This document shows positions 61,393 to 64,000 of a DNA stretch of 64,000 nt, piece by piece. This DNA is from an uncultured Sphingomonadaceae bacterium (lineage in GTDB: Bacteria > Pseudomonadota > Alphaproteobacteria > Sphingomonadales > Sphingomonadaceae). A model generated the notes under the pieces. It made no database searches, was not told where the DNA came from, and saw only the letters and a program-made list of their open reading frames with translations. The DNA lies in NCBI GenBank assembly GCA_947258815.1, contig CAMYJW010000014.1, positions 62,001 through 126,000 of the forward strand. The letters run 5' to 3'. The translations under genes were made by a program, and so were the position numbers. Within the stretch, counting starts at the first letter, position 1. Each line of letters begins with the position of its first letter.

Positions 61393-62277
61393 GTGAGCGC
61401 CGCCGGTGCGATTGACCGGTTTCTGAACATGCTCGCGGCGGAGCGGGGCGCAGCGGCAAACACGCTTGCCGCTTATCGTCGTGATCTGGAGTCCGCCGAA
61501 CAGGCGATCGGCAGCCTTGAAAACGCCGATGGCGATGCTCTGGCCGGGCTGGGCGGGCACTGGGCAGATCTTGCCGCGTCCAGTCTGGCGCGCAGATGCT
61601 CAGCCTTGCGACAGTTCTATGGTTTTCTGGTCGATGAAGGCGTGCGCGCCGACGATCCATCGCCTGCCCTGCCGCGCCCGCGCAGCCGCAGGCCATTGCC
61701 GCGCCTTCTTTCCCACGAAGAGGTCAAAACTTTTCTCGAACAGGCCGAAAACGAAGCGGCAGGCGGCTCGCCCCGTCCGGTGCGTCTGCTGACATTGCTT
61801 GAATTGCTTTATGGTTCCGGCCTTCGGGCGAGTGAGCTTGTTTCGCTTCCGCTCATGGCCGTCCCGCGTGACGCGCCGTTTCTGACGGTTACCGGCAAGG
61901 GCGGGCAAGAGCGTATGGTGCCGGTAAGCGGGCGGGCGAAAGCCGCGCTTTCCAGCTGGCTGGCGGTGCGCCAAAGCGATTCGCGGTTCCTGTTCCCGTC
62001 GCGCGGAAAAGCAGGCCACTTAACCCGCATCCGCCTGTTTCAGCTTTTGCGCGAGCTGGCCGCAAGGGCCGGAATTGCGCCGGAAAAAGTCTCGCCCCAT
62101 GTGCTTCGTCATGCCTTTGCCACGCATCTGCTTGAAGGCGGCGCCGATCTGCGCGTGCTGCAAAGCCTGCTTGGACACGCGGATATTGCGACGACCCAGA
62201 TTTATACGCACGTTGATAGCGCGCGGCTTGTCGCACTCGTCAATGCGCGCCATCCGCTTGGCGCGGGTGCGCGGTGA
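61393..62277 (+). CDS. xerD: Tyrosine recombinase XerD
   Basis: GTG start; LLYGSGLRASELVSLPL, HVLRHAFATHLLEGGADLRVLQSLLGHADIATTQIYTHVDSARL (R-H-R-H-Y). Confidence 0.93.
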   Translation: MSAAGAIDRFLNMLAAERGAAANTLAAYRRDLESAEQAIGSLENADGDALAGLGGHWADLAASSLARRCSALRQFYGFLVDEGVRADDPSPALPRPRSRRPLPRLLSHEEVKTFLEQAENEAAGGSPRPVRLLTLLELLYGSGLRASELVSLPLMAVPRDAPFLTVTGKGGQERMVPVSGRAKAALSSWLAVRQSDSRFLFPSRGKAGHLTRIRLFQLLRELAARAGIAPEKVSPHVLRHAFATHLLEGGADLRVLQSLLGHADIATTQIYTHVDSARLVALVNARHPLGAGAR

Positions 62278-62392
62278 CATCGGGGGCGGACACAGACGAT
62301 GGCGGACGCGCATGCAGCCGGAGCCGGGGCGTTGAGTTGCAGCCCTGTCACGGCTAGGTAACAGTTTGATAACCATCGCAGGAGTTCCCGCT

Positions 62393-63913
62393 ATGCCCAA
62401 GTTCATGTCGTCCCGGCCCATGACTGTGACGCGCAAGATTTTGGCGCTTTCCACAGTCGCGACAGGCGCGTTCGTGTTGCAGAGCTGCTCCACGCCAGGT
62501 GGTGGTTCCGAAGCGACCGCCGGTTTGCCAACGACGGTTGAATCGATCAGCGAGAAAGACAAGGCCCAGGGCGCGAAAGCGCATCCCCAGCTGCTTGCGG
62601 AGTTTGGCGGCAAGGTTGAAGGACCGCAGTTTTCCTATGTCGAAACGGTCGGAAAAAATATCGCGATCCAGTCTGGCATGAGCAATGCGACCGGTGATTT
62701 TACCGTCACGTTGCTCAATTCGCCGGTGAACAATGCGTTCGCGATTCCGGGTGGCTATGTTTACGTCACGCGCCAACTGGCCGCGCTGATGAACAACGAG
62801 GCCGAAATGGCTGGCGTGCTTGGCCATGAAGTCGGCCACGTCGCCGCGCGCCACTCGGCAAAGCGACAGAAGACGGCGACACGCAATTCGGTGATCGGTG
62901 TGGTCGGCACGATTCTTTCAGGCGTGTTGCTGGGCGATTCGGGGTTGGGTCGGCTTGGTCAGCAGGTTTTTTCACAAGGTTCGCAATTGCTTACCTTGTC
63001 CTATTCGCGTTCGCAGGAACTTGAGGCTGATAATCTGGGTATCGAATACCTGAAGCGCGCCGGATACGATCCGCGCGCAATGTCGACGGTTCTGGAAAGC
63101 CTTGCCCGGCAAAACCAGCTCGAAGCGAAAATGCGCGGAACCGCCAATCAGGCACCCGAATGGGCATCGACTCACCCCGCACCCGAAACACGGGTTCCCG
63201 CGGCGCTGAATCGCGCAGGCGCGAATGCCACGGGTATGACCAATCGCAACACTTATCTCACCCGGATCGACGGGATGACCTATGGAGATGATCCCAAGCA
63301 GGGAATCGTCAACGGACGAAACTTCACGCATCCCGAACTGTTGCTGAAATTTCAGGCGCCTGACGGGTTTTACATGATTAACGGCACGCGGGCTGTCTCG
63401 ATCAATGGTCAGTCCGGGAAGGCGCAGTTCTCGGGTGCGAAATATTCCGGTGATCTTGGCGCCTATGTCAGCGCCGCATTTGCCGCGCTGAGCAGCCAGG
63501 GACAGCAGAAGATTGCGCCCGCCGAAATCAACAGGAGAACGATCAACGGGCTGCCGGCAGCCTATGGCGTGGCGCGGGTCAACAATGGGAACGGACAGGT
63601 TGAAGTGGTCGTGATGGCTTATGAATTCGCCAAGGACCGGGCCTATCATTTCATGACAATCGCGCCGGTTGGAAAAAGCGCGGTGTTCAGCCCGATGTTC
63701 AGTTCGATGCGGCGAATCTCAAAAGCCGAAGCGGGTCAGGTCAAGGCGCGCAAGATCGATGTTGTCACGGTGAAATCCGGTGATTCGCTGCAATCACTCG
63801 CCGGAAAAATGGCGTTCGATGAAAACAGGCTCGATCGGTTTCTCGTGTTGAACGGCCTGAACGCAAGTTCAAAGCTGACGGCGGGCTCAAAAGTGAAGAT
63901 CGTTACGTACTGA
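62393..63913 (+). CDS. M48 family metalloprotease lipoprotein with C-terminal LysM domain
   Basis: Lipobox FVLQSC, zinc motif GHEVGHVAARHSAKRQ, LEADNLGIEYLKRAGYDP, C-terminal VKSGDSLQSLAGKMAFDENRLDRFLVLNGL. Confidence 0.92.
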   Translation: MPKFMSSRPMTVTRKILALSTVATGAFVLQSCSTPGGGSEATAGLPTTVESISEKDKAQGAKAHPQLLAEFGGKVEGPQFSYVETVGKNIAIQSGMSNATGDFTVTLLNSPVNNAFAIPGGYVYVTRQLAALMNNEAEMAGVLGHEVGHVAARHSAKRQKTATRNSVIGVVGTILSGVLLGDSGLGRLGQQVFSQGSQLLTLSYSRSQELEADNLGIEYLKRAGYDPRAMSTVLESLARQNQLEAKMRGTANQAPEWASTHPAPETRVPAALNRAGANATGMTNRNTYLTRIDGMTYGDDPKQGIVNGRNFTHPELLLKFQAPDGFYMINGTRAVSINGQSGKAQFSGAKYSGDLGAYVSAAFAALSSQGQQKIAPAEINRRTINGLPAAYGVARVNNGNGQVEVVVMAYEFAKDRAYHFMTIAPVGKSAVFSPMFSSMRRISKAEAGQVKARKIDVVTVKSGDSLQSLAGKMAFDENRLDRFLVLNGLNASSKLTAGSKVKIVTY

Positions 63914-64000
63914 TAAAACCGGATGAGCGCCGAGCGCGAATCGCCTGACGCTCAAGTTGCGCACACAGGGCCGGTTTATGCAAAAGAAAGGGGCGGCAGG

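Noticed and set aside
61393-62277. Tyrosine recombinase as sign of a mobile element
   Set aside because: Sequence fits housekeeping XerD; no att repeats, tRNA or cargo genes around it.
1-64000. CRISPR arrays, IS elements, prophage, toxin-antitoxin or defence islands
   Set aside because: No spaced direct repeats, transposases, phage structural genes or defence-family motifs recognised on either strand.

Overview
This 64-kb window is a high-GC, densely packed and almost entirely chromosomal (core) alphaproteobacterial region. Gene content and style (ETF-QO, LolCD, ALAS-type HemA, CASDH/CASDC polyamine genes, Flp pilin) suggest a sphingomonad or Erythrobacter-like organism; this is inference. 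About 60 coding regions are supported. They include cfa (cut at the left edge), purF, a lolC/E-type permease plus lolD, glutathione peroxidase, dnaE, an acyl-CoA ligase, a moaB-like gene, slt, a uracil-DNA-glycosylase family gene, ETF-QO, ispE, ilvD, nnrD/E, an RNA m5U methyltransferase, a carboxyspermidine-route polyamine cluster (CASDH-GNAT-CASDC, then LemA/DUF3137, then an ornithine decarboxylase), hemA, murI, plsY, dprA, topA, era-rnc-lepB, pgi, gor, a propionyl-CoA to succinyl-CoA module (pccB, thiolase, mce, methylmalonyl-CoA mutase, metY-like, bioB, LprI-like, pccA), aroB-aroK, xerD and an M48/LysM lipoprotein protease. I saw no tRNA/rRNA genes, CRISPR arrays, IS elements, prophage or obvious defence system. 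The observations most worth following are: (i) a speF-like leader RNA directly upstream of the ornithine decarboxylase; (ii) the CASDH-GNAT-CASDC cluster with an embedded acetyltransferase joined by TTGA stop/start overlaps; (iii) small genes missing from the ORF track (an isolated Flp/type IVb pilin, a 59-aa protein coupled to topA, a 44-aa membrane peptide coupled to a large uncharacterised secreted protein next to xerD, and a possible 52-aa Cys-rich peptide); (iv) a frameshifted cupin gene; (v) an MBL-like protein with a degenerate metal motif. I do not see convincing evidence for a dramatic new multi-gene system.
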